A DNA stretch of 64,000 bases, taken from Oasisia sp. SBJ-2009 (taxonomy: Eukaryota > Annelida > Polychaeta > Sabellida > Siboglinidae). Below, piece after piece: positions 33,416 to 43,688 of this stretch. The stretch is from NCBI GenBank assembly GCA_964017155.1, contig OZ024867.1, forward strand, positions 19,838,989 through 19,902,988, given 5' to 3'. The notes beneath the pieces are model-generated. The model was not told the DNA's origin. It ran no database searches and saw only the letters and a list, made by a program, of their open reading frames with translations. Made by a program: the position numbers and the translations under genes. Numbering within the stretch: the first letter of the stretch is position 1; each line of letters opens with the position of its first letter.

Positions 33416-34951
33416 CCCTTTACCCACTGCCTCTCTCACCCACTGGGTGCTCACTTTATGCACATTTTGATTAACCCTGTATGTGCTTAATGTTCACATG
33501 TTGCCCCACACACGATACATTGCCTGAAGCGCAGATTATGTGCTATTTTGTTCCAAAATTTTTACTAGTCAGATGACTAACATAAGTTATTTCTCACTAA
33601 CGTATGTGCTTAGATCATCATTCAAAGCATTTTACATGATAAAGATAGTATGAATTTAGTTTTTATACGAGTCGACTTTGGGTTTAATTTCTCATCATCA
33701 AAGGCAACACTGAGCGTACCACTCGGTAGTTGTAAAACCAGAATTCAGGCAACCCTTTTTGTAATGATTCATATTATTGGTCAGTTTAAAATGGTGTCTT
33801 GCCAGTCATGGCCTCTAGCCAATGCCAGTAAACATTGGAAAATAAGATCGGGGCAATCGGCTATGTTGTACTGAAATGGTTAACACTGCATTGAAGTAGC
33901 ACGATGCTCTGGGTTCTGATGCAACTTGTGTAGTACACATACATTTGTCGTGTGCTCTAGGCATTGTAAGTACTTGAAGTTTTTGAATGACTGCTGCCTG
34001 AAAATCTCAACTGACGAAGGGTATATTAGTATATATAACCAAACATTAATCACCTATAATGTGTTTGATGTCTAGTGCCTATTAATATATCAACACTAGT
34101 GTGCAAATCGTTAGAGCCTGGCATAAAGAATATCAAGTTGCGTGCTGCGGCCAACCAAACAATTTGTGTAGTGATTTTTCGAGTGGATAGTCGGAACTTT
34201 ATAGCTGAGTTTATTAATTTTGCTACTAGACCCATGTAGGGGTTTTAAGAGAGGGGAGTGATCAGTCTTGCTATATGCACGCAAATTTGTTTTTCTGAAC
34301 TGAAAAGGTGGGGGGAGGGCATTTCCCCTGCTGTCCCCCTTAGGCTGTCGCATCCCCCTTGTCCCCACCGATGGATGCCCATGCATATGGGCTCTGTGCA
34401 AGCAAGCCAAGATACGTTGTATCACATTTTGCATGTTTGCTGTAAAAGTTGAGTATATGAATTGATTAATAATTAATTAATTATTTTCCAAGGTAGATTT
34501 TATTAAAGTATTTTTTTAAGTTTAGTCAAATAATCACAGAAAATATGTTTTGATGTCTTAACTTATTTAAATTACCTTTATAGATGCATTTCAAATAAAT
34601 TATTCTCTACTTTTTTAATTAATTTTATATTTATGCTAATGTTTTAAATTATATATTATTTCAATCTATTTTAACAAATATATTGTGCATGTTTTATGTA
34701 CCTATTTCAATCTGTATTGATTGCCCAGAGAATGAAATAAACCTTTTAATTTAATTAATTTAATTAAATTTTTTTAATTTAATATTTATAACTGTCTTGT
34801 GCATAGACCAGTTATCTTTCAAATAAGCTCAATTTGCAGTTTTAGGAAACAGTATGAAAAAGGTTACGTGAACACATGCAACATACCTTTGTGATTTCAT
34901 ATCCATGGTGTGGGGCATGGAGCTGTTTTCATTAAATACGATGGGGGTTAA
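33416..34951. mobile_element. Possible piggyBac-type element (weak)
   Basis: TTAA|CCCTTTACCCACTGCC begins at 33412 and GGGGGTTAAGGGG|TTAA ends at about 34959. The ends resemble TTAA-flanked CCCTTT-type piggyBac termini. Terminal matching is short and imperfect, and no transposase is visible. Dispersed repeat E lies inside. Confidence 0.3.
34479..34745 (+). repeat. Dispersed repeat E, copy 1
   Basis: It ends TTGATTGCCCAGAGAATGAA followed by ATAAACC. It is the reverse complement of 60551-60800. The terminal AATAAA suggests the 3' end of a retroelement. Confidence 0.8.
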
Positions 34952-34959
34952 GGGGTTAA

Positions 34960-36565
34960 CTGACCAACCAGACATTTTGAAATTTATGACGTAATCTTAG
35001 GTGCAATATGCTGCAAAATTATGTGACTCGGTCAGTGGGAATATTTATGTCCAACACAGTTTCTTGTGACAGAATTTAATTCATTTTACTTCTTAATGTT
35101 AGAATAACTGTTTTCAGATAGTTTAGTATTTTGAAAAACAAACATTAATAACAACATAATATTTTAACAATGCTCATTATTATGGTGTCCAATCATTATG
35201 AAAGCTCTCGTGTATATTACAGGTGAATGCAGTAGTGTTTAGTGTAATATATTCTTATAATAATGTATCCTACACATATGCCACTATATGTGGGCTTTGA
35301 TAACACACAGAATGTTTTAGTTTTTTTCATGAAATCTACAAAGCACTGAGTAAATGACTGTATAATAAAAAATAAATAATTTACAAACGGAAATGGGGAA
35401 GATTGTAGTCATCATAACTGGCTAAAATTATACCAATTTTTTTAATTAATTCTCATTTTGTACACTTCACAAGTTGCCATAATATATTACATTTGTAATA
35501 AAAATTATACTCATATCACAGAATAGAGTATCACCCAGCTGTATATAATAATAAGGTCACTTCTACTGCACTGAAATAATTGAAAACTGCCCAAAGGTGT
35601 ATGAAAACATTAAGCAAGGGTTACACAGTCTCGTAGTCAATAAACAGTATACCAGTCATCAATAGTTGTAGGAATGCGCGTTTGCCTTTGTTGCAGTCCC
35701 TACTTGAGCATAATTATTCTTTATCATATTCTTTATGAATGTTTATATTGTAATTTGTAAGGGACACTGTGGTTTTTACTATCTAACGCTCTGTAAGTGT
35801 AATTAAATGGATGGATAGATCTCGGATCTCGGAAGAATTCGTTTTATTTTGCCCACTCAAGGCGCTAGTGGTTGTGGAGGTGTGACGTCACACACCCACA
35901 GGCGAAATGTCCAAAATGTCAGCCTCCAGGGAGGTTCACTAATTACCATTAAAACTTAATAAATCATTTCAGAAAAAAATAACAAAATATTGAATATGAT
36001 TCAATGAACATTGTTTAATGGTTTGAGCAATTTTTACTTTTTGGGTTGCATGTTCCTTTAATACACCAACATGTAAAGGACACATCAATAGTGATATTAA
36101 TACACCCTTTTTTATCGACACCTTGCATTTATGTGGTTTTGAAGAACAGGCCGTATGTAAATTTTACATAGGTTTACCAGCTGATCAGTGCAAAAATGGC
36201 AGCGACTGCTAAGAATTTTTAGAATGTTTTTAAGATAATTAGTCTCTTTATAATATGATAAGGGTCAGGCCACCAATGGTAGAGTCAGCATAGCTCTGAG
36301 GCTAACCGCCCGTATATAAAGGGCATTGAACAAACCCACCCCATCCTCTTTTGTAACATGGCCCACTTGTTCACTGACCTTTGCCCTGGGCCAAAGTTTA
36401 AAGAAAACCAGTTAGTAAACTGGGGAACACCATGAGCTCAAACGCATCCTTTATTCAACCATTTTTCTCACGTTAACCCTCTACTGCCTGTCGGCTAACA
36501 TCTAAACATGAGCCATTCTTGCATAAGCTGGAATTACCTCGAGCATTCTGATTGGATAGATATGG
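34960..36565. other. No gene recognised
   Basis: Mostly unique AT-rich sequence. GTGTGACGTCACAC (35880-35893) is a perfect CRE palindrome. No exon is seen. Confidence 0.4.
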
Positions 36566-37045
36566 GAGATAAACGGTGTTTTTATGTGACAAATGCTATG
36601 GTCTACTAGAATAACAAAAACGTGAGCAGGATCCTTAATTGGCACCTTACCAGTAATGGGACCAAAGTTCTACAAAGCCAGCATTGAATTCCGTTCAGGT
36701 TACACCCTTACTTCAAAGTTTCGCTCATCTAAGTTCAAGTCATAGTAAATATATTGTTCATGGCTCCAAGAATGGTTTATTTTAGTATGCTTTACTTACT
36801 TTGGAGCATTATTGTCGAAGCGAGTACGACGTTTCGACACGTCGACTATGGGCCTTGATCACGTACTGATGTCACGTGTGTTGCCTCAGATTTCGGCGTG
36901 ATGATTTGACTGTAGATGGCAGGCAGAAATCTGAGGCAACACACGTGACATCAGTACGTGATCAAGGCCCGTAGTCGACGGGTCGAAACGTCGTACTCGC
37001 TTCGACAATAATGCTCCAAAGTAAGTAAATCATACTAAAATAAGT
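36566..37045 (+). repeat. Tandem unit 1: 180-bp body plus foldback
   Basis: The body at 36566-36745 (ATGGTCTACTAGAATAACA, CCAGTAATGGGACCAAAGTT, CAGGTTACACCCTTA) recurs at 37046-37225, 476 bp on. Unit 1 carries the foldback and unit 2 carries a single arm. Confidence 0.85.
36777..37043. mobile_element. Foldback element, 118-bp arms, 31-bp loop
   Basis: Left arm 36777-36894 and right arm 36926-37043 are near-perfect inverted copies beginning TTATTTTAGTATG and joined by a 31-bp loop. The right arm on the plus strand contains AGTAC, GTGATCA, a 7-bp hairpin GGCCCGT/ACGGGTC, GAAAC, GTC and GTACT (36953-36997). That order is the hammerhead ribozyme plan. A third, solo and diverged arm is at 37277-37365. 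Penelope-like retroelements are known to carry hammerheads in their terminal repeats, so these arms may derive from one. Confidence 0.75.
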
Positions 37046-37370
37046 TCAAGTCACTTTTTATGTGAGAAATTCTATGGTCTACTTGGATAACAGAATGTGA
37101 GCAGGACCCTTAAAGCTCACATCACCAGTAATGGGACCAAAGTTCAGCAACACCACCATTGAATTCTGTTCAGGTTACACCCTTAATTCAAAGTTTCACT
37201 AATCTCAGTTTAAGTAACTTGTGTGAAAAATCAAAGCTATTATAGTATCCATTAAAATGAATGTGACAGCTCTTTGTATGATTTGACTTACTTTTGAGCA
37301 AACATTTGTCGATGAGTACAAGGTTTCGACACGTCAGCTACGGGCCTCGTTCATGTACTGGTGTCTCCCT
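37046..37370 (+). repeat. Tandem unit 2: body plus solo arm
   Basis: The body 37046-37225 matches unit 1. At 37277-37365 a single arm in the left-arm orientation follows, from TTGACTTACTTTTGAGCA to ATGTACTGGTGTC. Confidence 0.8.
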
Positions 37371-37540
37371 TTAAAATATGCTTGTTTATTTAGTTAAGTT
37401 TTGTTGCATTTAAGTCTTGGTAATGTCATTAAAAAAAAACAGGGTTATTTAATTCTCACAAGCCAGGGGAATTAGTTCCAGTGGTTCTAATAAAATGGGA
37501 TCTTGATGTGAACTTATGATAGTATAAAAATATTACTAAT

Positions 37541-38094
37541 GAGTTATACCTCAGTGAAGTGAGTATTGAGTTATACCTCAGAGAAGTGAATATTGAGTCT
37601 TACTTCGTTGAAGTGAGTAGTGAGTTATACCCCTGTGAAGTGAGTATGGAGTTATATCTCAGTGAAGTGAGTAGTGAGTTATACCTCTGTAAAGTGAGTA
37701 GTGAGTTATACCTCTGTGAAGTGAGTATTGAGTTTTACCTCTGTGAAGTGAGTATTGAGTTATACCTCAGTGAAGTGAGTATTGAGTTATACCTCAGAGA
37801 AGTGAATATTGAGTCTTACTTTGTTGAAGTGAGTAGTGAGTTATACCCCTGTGAAGTGAGTATGGAGTTATAGCTCAGTGAAGTGAGTAGTGAGTTATAC
37901 CTCTGTGAAGTGAGTATTGAGTTATACCTCTGTGAAGTGAGTATTGAGTTTTACCTCTGTGAAGTGAGTATTGAGTTATACCTCGGTGAAGTCAGTATTG
38001 AGTTATACCTCAGTGTAGTGAGTATTGAGTTATACCTTAGTGAAGTTAGTATTCAGTTATACCTTAGTGAAGTGAGTATTGAGTTATACTTCAG
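37541..38094 (+). repeat. 27-bp minisatellite with 216-bp higher-order period
   Basis: About 20 units of 27 bp, core GAGTTATACCTCAGTGAAGT plus GAGTATT. A run containing GAGAAGTGAATATTGAGTC at 37581 recurs at 37797, giving a higher-order period of eight units. Unit length in threes gives a spurious ORF (SIELYLSEV repeats). It continues for one degenerate unit after the inserted MITE. Confidence 0.96.
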
Positions 38095-38505
38095 CAGGGT
38101 TGGCGTTGATTTAATCAAATTGATTAAATCATCGATTAAATCATTGATTTAATCAACACGAAAAAAAATCAAGATGTTGATGTTTTCGATTTTTTCAAAT
38201 TATCTTAAATTTATACTTACGTTGCGTGCTACTACCAGTTGATTTAACTGTATGTATTTTTTAATTTGTACATAGCAACTTTGCTTTAATTCTTTAGAAA
38301 TGCTAAGAATGAAATGTTCAGCCTATTGGGATATTATAATATGATATTCCACTTTTATTTATTTTCCGAATTACATATTATTTCTTATGATTGTCAAGAA
38401 TGTTGAAAAAATCAAATGAATCGATTTAATCGAAAAAATCCGATTTAATCGAAAAATCTGATTTATTCGATTTATTCGAAAAAATCTTGATTTTTTTCAA
38501 CCCTG
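38095..38505. mobile_element. hAT-type MITE inserted in the 27-bp minisatellite
   Basis: Termini are CAGGGTTG and CAACCCTG, flanked by perfect 8-bp target duplications TACTTCAG at 38087-38094 and 38506-38513. The interior is dominated by ATCGATTTAATC/GATTAAATC words near both ends. It is 411 bp long and noncoding. The 8-bp duplication and CAG terminus fit hAT. Confidence 0.92.
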
Positions 38506-38663
38506 TACTTCAGTGGTGGAGTATTAAGTTACAGAGATGTGAAATTGCATTTTGTACCTTTATGTACTGCACAAATCCCAGGCTGTGTAGGATAATGTTT
38601 TTATTTGTCGAAATATCTTTTTGTAACATTAAATTTTGATTTATTGGAGGAAACTTGAACACT

Positions 38664-38965
38664 GTAAGAGTGTCAGTGACCGTGTCAGTGACAGTGTCAG
38701 TGACTGTATCAGTGACTGTGTCATTGACTGTGTCAGTAACTGTGACTGTGTCAGTGACCGTGTCGGTGACCGTGTCGGTGACCATGTCATTGACGTTGTC
38801 AGTGACCGTGTCACTGACCGTATCACTGACAGTGTCAGTGACCGTGTCAGTGACCGTGTCAGTGACCGTGTCATCGACGTTGTCAGTGACCGTGTCACTG
38901 ACCGTGTCAGTGACCGTGTCAACGTCCGTGTCGGTGATCGTGTCAGTGACCATGTCAGTAACTCA
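38664..38965 (+). repeat. 12-bp minisatellite (GTGTCAGTGACC)n
   Basis: About 25 units with ACGTTGTCAGTGACC variants that recur every ten or so units. The GTCAGTGAC core is shared with the 24-bp array near 6 kb. The ORFs here are artefacts. Confidence 0.95.
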
Positions 38966-39042
38966 GACTGGCTGATTTGTTTTGTAAATGCCTGTCTTTT
39001 ATTGCCAAGTTTTGGGTATCTTGTCAAGGAGAATAACCTGGC

Positions 39043-39242
39043 NNNNNNNNNNNNNNNNNNNNNNNNNNNNNNNNNNNNNNNNNNNNNNNNNNNNNNNNNN
39101 NNNNNNNNNNNNNNNNNNNNNNNNNNNNNNNNNNNNNNNNNNNNNNNNNNNNNNNNNNNNNNNNNNNNNNNNNNNNNNNNNNNNNNNNNNNNNNNNNNNN
39201 NNNNNNNNNNNNNNNNNNNNNNNNNNNNNNNNNNNNNNNNNN
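39043..39242. other. Assembly gap (200 N)
   Basis: Exactly 200 N. The length is a conventional placeholder, so the true distance is unknown. Confidence 1.
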
Positions 39243-39375
39243 GGATGCTTCCCAGAGAAGCCGAGATGGTGTCTGAGTGAACAGGTCTGTCAGGGAAGTA
39301 AAGTGTAAAGCGCTTTGAACGGTCCTGAGGATTGGATATTGCGCTATATAAGAACTGCCTTTACTTTACTTTTTT
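39243..39375 (+). mobile_element. SINE family A, copy 3 (3' part)
   Basis: GGATGCTTCCCAGAGAAGCC, GTCAGGGAAGTAAAGTG, CCTGAGGATTGGATATTG and CGCTATATAAGAAC match the 3' third of the full copy at 46262-46590. Its 5' part lies in the gap. Confidence 0.88.
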
Positions 39376-40107
39376 ACAGGGGTAGAACAACTCCCCAGTA
39401 CCCACTAGTCCCTAGTCCCTACCCCAGGAAAGATAAGGGCAGACCATATATATAAATAGAACACGGCAGTAGAACTATAGGGGAAGGATTAATGATCTAA
39501 CTCTGTGGGGCAGACTATAAATCTGCCAACTAGTCAGCCTGTGTAATAAAGTTCAGTGTGTTATCCACTGTGATCCACCCCAACCTGTAGTCCATCAAGC
39601 CTTTGGGGTCACAGTGACCTTCCCATTCACAGGCCATATGTAATTGAATCTAAATCATTAAACATTGATAAATTGTTGCCAGTTAAGAACTGGCTACAGC
39701 AGTGGCAGCTTCACCTTCATTTACTTATAAATTATGCCTTTTTCTTAGGCATGGCCACTGGGAACTAACTTTTCTGGCTATTATTTATAAGATTAGCAGT
39801 TCTTTTATGTGTGTAATTTTATCTAGTGTGAGTGTGGTATTTTTATCTCCAGCACCAGTTTTTTATTTTATAACACTGAGGTAAATTCATGAATGATTAT
39901 GGTAAATTTGTTACTGGGTGCAAGTGGCATCCATTTTCAATTATGCAGTTTTTGCATACAGATCATATATACATTTCTTCATTAATCACTTTGTTTTTTA
40001 TTAATTAGTTTGTTACCTTTATGAACAGGGCATTGCTATTTGATTTGGGTTGCAAACCGCCGTGTTTTCTAGTTTCAAATAACATTGTTGTGCTTAAATT
40101 TGTTGAT

Positions 40108-40109
<2 letters not shown>
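39376..40109. other. No gene recognised
   Basis: Unique AT-rich sequence. Confidence 0.4.

Positions 40110-40193
<84 letters not shown>
40110..40193. repeat. (TA)n microsatellite
   Basis: TA dinucleotides with one ATTATA interruption. Confidence 0.97.
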
Positions 40194-40195
<2 letters not shown>

Positions 40196-40396
40196 ATAGG
40201 TTTGAATGTAATATAAAATATTATAATAAAATATAATATTGGTAACAACATGTTACTGGTTAATGTCATCGAAGTGACATGCAAAGTAATTATTAATCAT
40301 ACGGACATATGGAGTGCATTACTTCACATTGTAACTTGTGCTTTGATAGAACAGACACACATTAATTTCACATATTTAACCAGACAGACAGCAGGA

Positions 40397-40445
40397 CGAA
40401 TCGAAGATAACTTATTGCAAACCGCAATAAGTTATCTTCGATTCG
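40397..40445. repeat. Perfect 22-bp inverted repeat, 5-nt loop
   Basis: The left arm 40397-40418 (begins CGAATCGAAGATAAC) is exactly complementary to the right arm 40424-40445; the loop is AAACC. It lies 17 bp before MITE A copy 2. Confidence 0.95.
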
Positions 40446-40462
40446 AATAAGGAACACTACTG

Positions 40463-40762
40463 CATAGCTGTATGTACATACCCTTCCACCAGTTATTTGG
40501 ACAGGTAAAAAAACGAATATGGACGGGTACAAATGTGGGTGGACGGGTATAAAAATGAAGGAGCAAAAAAAGGTCTTCCAAAACCATAGATATTGTTAGT
40601 TATGCCTTGAAAGTGAGTGTAAATGATGTCACATATGTGTTTGTAGTCCATTTCAGGTCATCAGGCACATTTGAAAGTTTGTAAACTAACTTAACAGTTA
40701 ACATCCACGTGTCCACCAAAACATACGTGACTGTCAATAATTTTATCCTGCATAAAGTCATG
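40463..40762 (+). mobile_element. hAT-type MITE, family A, copy 2
   Basis: Ends CATAGCTGTATG and CATAAAGTCATG with perfect 8-bp target duplications CACTACTG at 40455-40462 and 40763-40770. The internal AAAACCATAGATATTG and TTTCAGGTCATC blocks match copy 1. Confidence 0.94.
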
Positions 40763-40818
40763 CACTACTGTCATTGACTAAACAGACCAGCCTTCCTAAG
40801 AACTTATTGTTCACTGTA

Positions 40819-41461
40819 CATAGCTTTATACAGAGATCCGTCCACACGTCATTTGGACGGGTAAAACCTGTTGTGGACAGGTAGAAATATATGGGTGGAC
40901 GGGCAAAAAAAGGTGTTCCAAAACCATAGATATTGTCAGTTATGCCTTAGAAGCGAGTGTAAATGGCGTCACATGTTTGTAGTCCATTTCAGGTCATCAG
41001 ACATGTTTGAAAGTTGTAAACTGGCTTAGGGGTCATCCATAATTATCATCATTTTCACAAGTGTACAAACCGTACACTTTTTCTGACCCCCCCTCCCCCT
41101 TGAAAGTGTACAAATGTAAATGGTGAAAATGATGACAGTGTTTCACAGTTGCCATGTTTCGCCATAATGCATCATTCTGATGAATCACTAGCATACAAGC
41201 AAATCATTCGAGCACTATTTTCTTTTCGTTTTGGCGGTCTTTACCTCTCCCTTGTGTGAGGATGAGCGAGCGAGCGATAAGTGGGCAAATCTTTTTTTTC
41301 ATTATTTTCAACATTAAAAAAGCGTACGTTCAAGTCATACCCCTCCCCCCCCCCCCAGCGTACGGTTTGTACGCTTGTGAAAATGATGATAATTATGGAT
41401 GACCCCTTAACAGTTAACTTCCACCAAAACTGTCAAAAATGTTGTCGTGCATAAAGCCCTG
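40819..41461 (+). mobile_element. hAT-type MITE, family A, copy 3 (interrupted)
   Basis: The left part 40819-41028 and right part 41407-41461 together make a normal family A element. They are split by a TTA-flanked MITE at 41029-41406. Ends CATAGCTTTATACAG and GCATAAAGCCCTG. I see no clear 8-bp duplication at its ends. Confidence 0.9.
41029..41406. mobile_element. PIF/Harbinger-type MITE nested in copy 3
   Basis: Termini start GGGGTCATCCATAATTATCA and are inverted over about 47 bp with one mismatch. TTA is duplicated at 41026-41028 and 41407-41409. The uninterrupted sister copies read GCTTAACAG at this point, which gives the empty site. A 3-bp TTA duplication is the Harbinger signature. Noncoding; a C-run lies near the right end. 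Confidence 0.93.
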
Positions 41462-41576
41462 CTTCAGAACTGAAAGACGTCTCTCTGGGTGGCTCCAATT
41501 ATTTTGGAGTCACAAGTACGTGACTGTGCATAGCAAGGAATGTGTCTCTTAGAAGCAAAGGAACCTCTGTCCCACT

Positions 41577-41785
41577 CTGTAGGTGGCTCAGGGGTAGAGC
41601 TTCAGACTGTCGACTAAAAGGACCCAGGTTCGAATCCTGTGCTGCTGTGTTAAAACCTTGGGCAAGTTTTTTCACTCTACATTGCTCCAGTTCACTCAGC
41701 TGTATAAACGAGTACCATATGCTACAATTAATGCACGACGGCTGCTCGTACACATATCCACCACTGTCTATAGCCAGTTTCTCCG
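41577..41785 (+). mobile_element. SINE family A, copy 4
   Basis: GTGGCTCAGGGGTAGAGCTT (A box) and GGTTCGAATCC (B box), then the conserved CCTTGGGCAAGTTTTTTCAC body. It is truncated after CTATAGCCAG. Confidence 0.9.
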
Positions 41786-42084
41786 TCTGAATCTACCTCT
41801 CCAATACAGCAAAGCTTTCTTAGAAAAATATAAAATAGTGTTTGTTTGGCTGTGTACCCACATCTCCATCTGTTATGCAAGCAGTCATAATCTAGCGGCC
41901 CCACAAGAATGGTTCACGGATTGAAACTTTCCAAATTTTGCATACTTTACAAGTTAAGGGCGTGAGAAAAAAATTATTGTTTAATGCAGGCACTGCCATT
42001 GAATGTATCACATGCTAACATTTTGTAGTATCATATCTCCCTTTGTAGATAATAGCCGATATTGGCTCCTTATGATGGACCCCA
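41786..42084. other. No gene recognised
   Basis: Unique sequence between two mobile elements. Confidence 0.4.
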
Positions 42085-42092
42085 TTCAGATT

Positions 42093-42380
42093 CAGGGCTT
42101 TATGCAGGATAAAATTATTGCCAGTCACACATGTTTTGGTGGACACATGGATGTCAACTGTTAAGTTAGTTTACAAACTTCCAAATGTGCCTGATGACCT
42201 GAAATGGGCTACAAACACACATATGACACCATTTAGACTCACTTTCAAGCTTTCAGGGCATAACTAACAATATCTATAGTTTTGGAAGACCTTTTTTGCT
42301 CCTTCATTTTGTACCCATCTGTCCATATTCGTGTTTACCTGTCCAAATGACGGGTGGACGGGTCTCTACATAAAGCTATG
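42093..42380 (-). mobile_element. hAT-type MITE, family A, copy 4
   Basis: Plus-strand ends CAGGGCTTTATGCAGG and CATAAAGCTATG. Perfect 8-bp duplications TTCAGATT lie at 42085-42092 and 42381-42388. Internal blocks match copy 1 in inverse orientation. Confidence 0.94.
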
Positions 42381-42611
42381 TTCAGATTCTTAATGTGAAC
42401 ACAGGATACACTGAAGCCATGTAACACAATTGTCAAATGTTTAGCCATTGGAGACAGCCTTTTTCCAGAAGCCCGATTGTTGAAGTGATCCCAAAGAGTT
42501 ACCCTGTTAGCATATGTATCTAGGACAGTGGGGGTTGTACATCAAGGGATTACAATTTTTAAAGGTTTATTTTGGATGACTGCCGTTTTCAAGTGTTGTT
42601 GGTTTACTCGG

Positions 42612-42752
42612 ATAGTGAGAGTAAACATGACTTTATTTCACAACGCAACGGGTACAAGAACAAAAATAAAACATATTATAATTTTCAGCGTGTTGCTTTG
42701 CATGGATGCCACTTGGCTAAAGCCATCTTCCAGTGACATAATCATCATTTAA
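42612..42752 (-). repeat. Dispersed repeat F, copy 2
   Basis: Reverse complement of 5408-5545, the segment next to the last CUL4 exon. It shares CACTTGGCTAA, CATCTTCCAGTGACAT and ACAACGCAAC. Confidence 0.75.
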
Positions 42753-42790
42753 AATAACTACCAATACTATAATTATAAATACATACACAC

Positions 42791-42792
<2 letters not shown>

Positions 42793-42856
<64 letters not shown>

Positions 42857-42857
42857 A
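42793..42857. repeat. (TA)n microsatellite
   Basis: TA dinucleotides with one TATG interruption. Confidence 0.97.
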
Positions 42858-43011
42858 TATACATTTGTAGATGTATAACAAAAATACAACAAAACAATTG
42901 TCAGAATCATGTTTAAAAAAAAAATTCGCCAACTTTATACTATTAAAAATGAATATATAATATGCTGTTTTGTCGCTGGTGAGGCCTGACAACAAACTGA
43001 CCATAGTTTAA

Positions 43012-43684
43012 CCGATTAGCACTCAAGTCGGGCATTGACGGTCACCCCAAATCTCCTCAGGTCGGCCATAGCCGGTCAGCGAATACAGCACAGCGTTTGA
43101 ATTCGGTTTACGTGGTTGCATCTAGTGATTATGAGATGCAATAAATGCGACACCTATCTAGACATATAACATTATATTGTGGCTATTTTGGATACTTCTG
43201 TTCTCAGAAATATTGACCACGTTTTCGAAAATTTAACAGCAATATTTTTTGTTTTTGGACATTTAAAAATGTCCTCCAGCCAAGAGGTTGGTCATGTATA
43301 CAGCTAAAATGTGTAACATATTATAATAAATGATATACCCGTGTGTAGATTATTTAATGTTCTTTTAAATAAACCCAACTAGTAGCAGTAAAAAAACCAA
43401 GCATAAAAAAGTTACACCACAGCAAAGTATTATTTTTTCAAAAAAAAAAATGTCTTAGTTCCAATCAAGAAATGGTCAACATATTTTAAAGTTACAACAA
43501 CAGTTTTGACACCACTGTGTAGGTACTTGTATTATCTACAGCATGCATACAACATGCAATTGCGAGAATTTAATAATAAAGGCGCTAGAGCAAAGACAAT
43601 GGCGCAAGCAATATTTATAAACATCCAGGTCAAATATTTGAGGAGGCACAGGCTTCACGTTAAAATCGGCTGAGTGCTAATGGG
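43012..43684. mobile_element. piggyBac-type MITE
   Basis: TTAA|CCGATTAGCACTCAAG at the left (43008) and CTGAGTGCTAATGGG|TTAA at the right (ends 43688). Terminal inverted repeats share ATTAGCACTCA, and TTAA flanks both ends as in piggyBac insertions. 673 bp, no open transposase frame. Confidence 0.8.
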
Positions 43685-43688
43685 TTAA

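Noticed and set aside
36475..36505. piggyBac end (TTAACCCTCTACTGCCTGTC)
   Set aside because: No matching right end was found within a plausible distance.
38510..38975. Val-Thr/Ser-Asp repeat proteins
   Set aside because: 12-bp minisatellite next to an assembly gap.
42250..42360. CTGATGACCTGAAATGG in MITE family A as a hammerhead core
   Set aside because: It lacks a stem II hairpin between CTGATGA and GAAA and has no flanking pairing.
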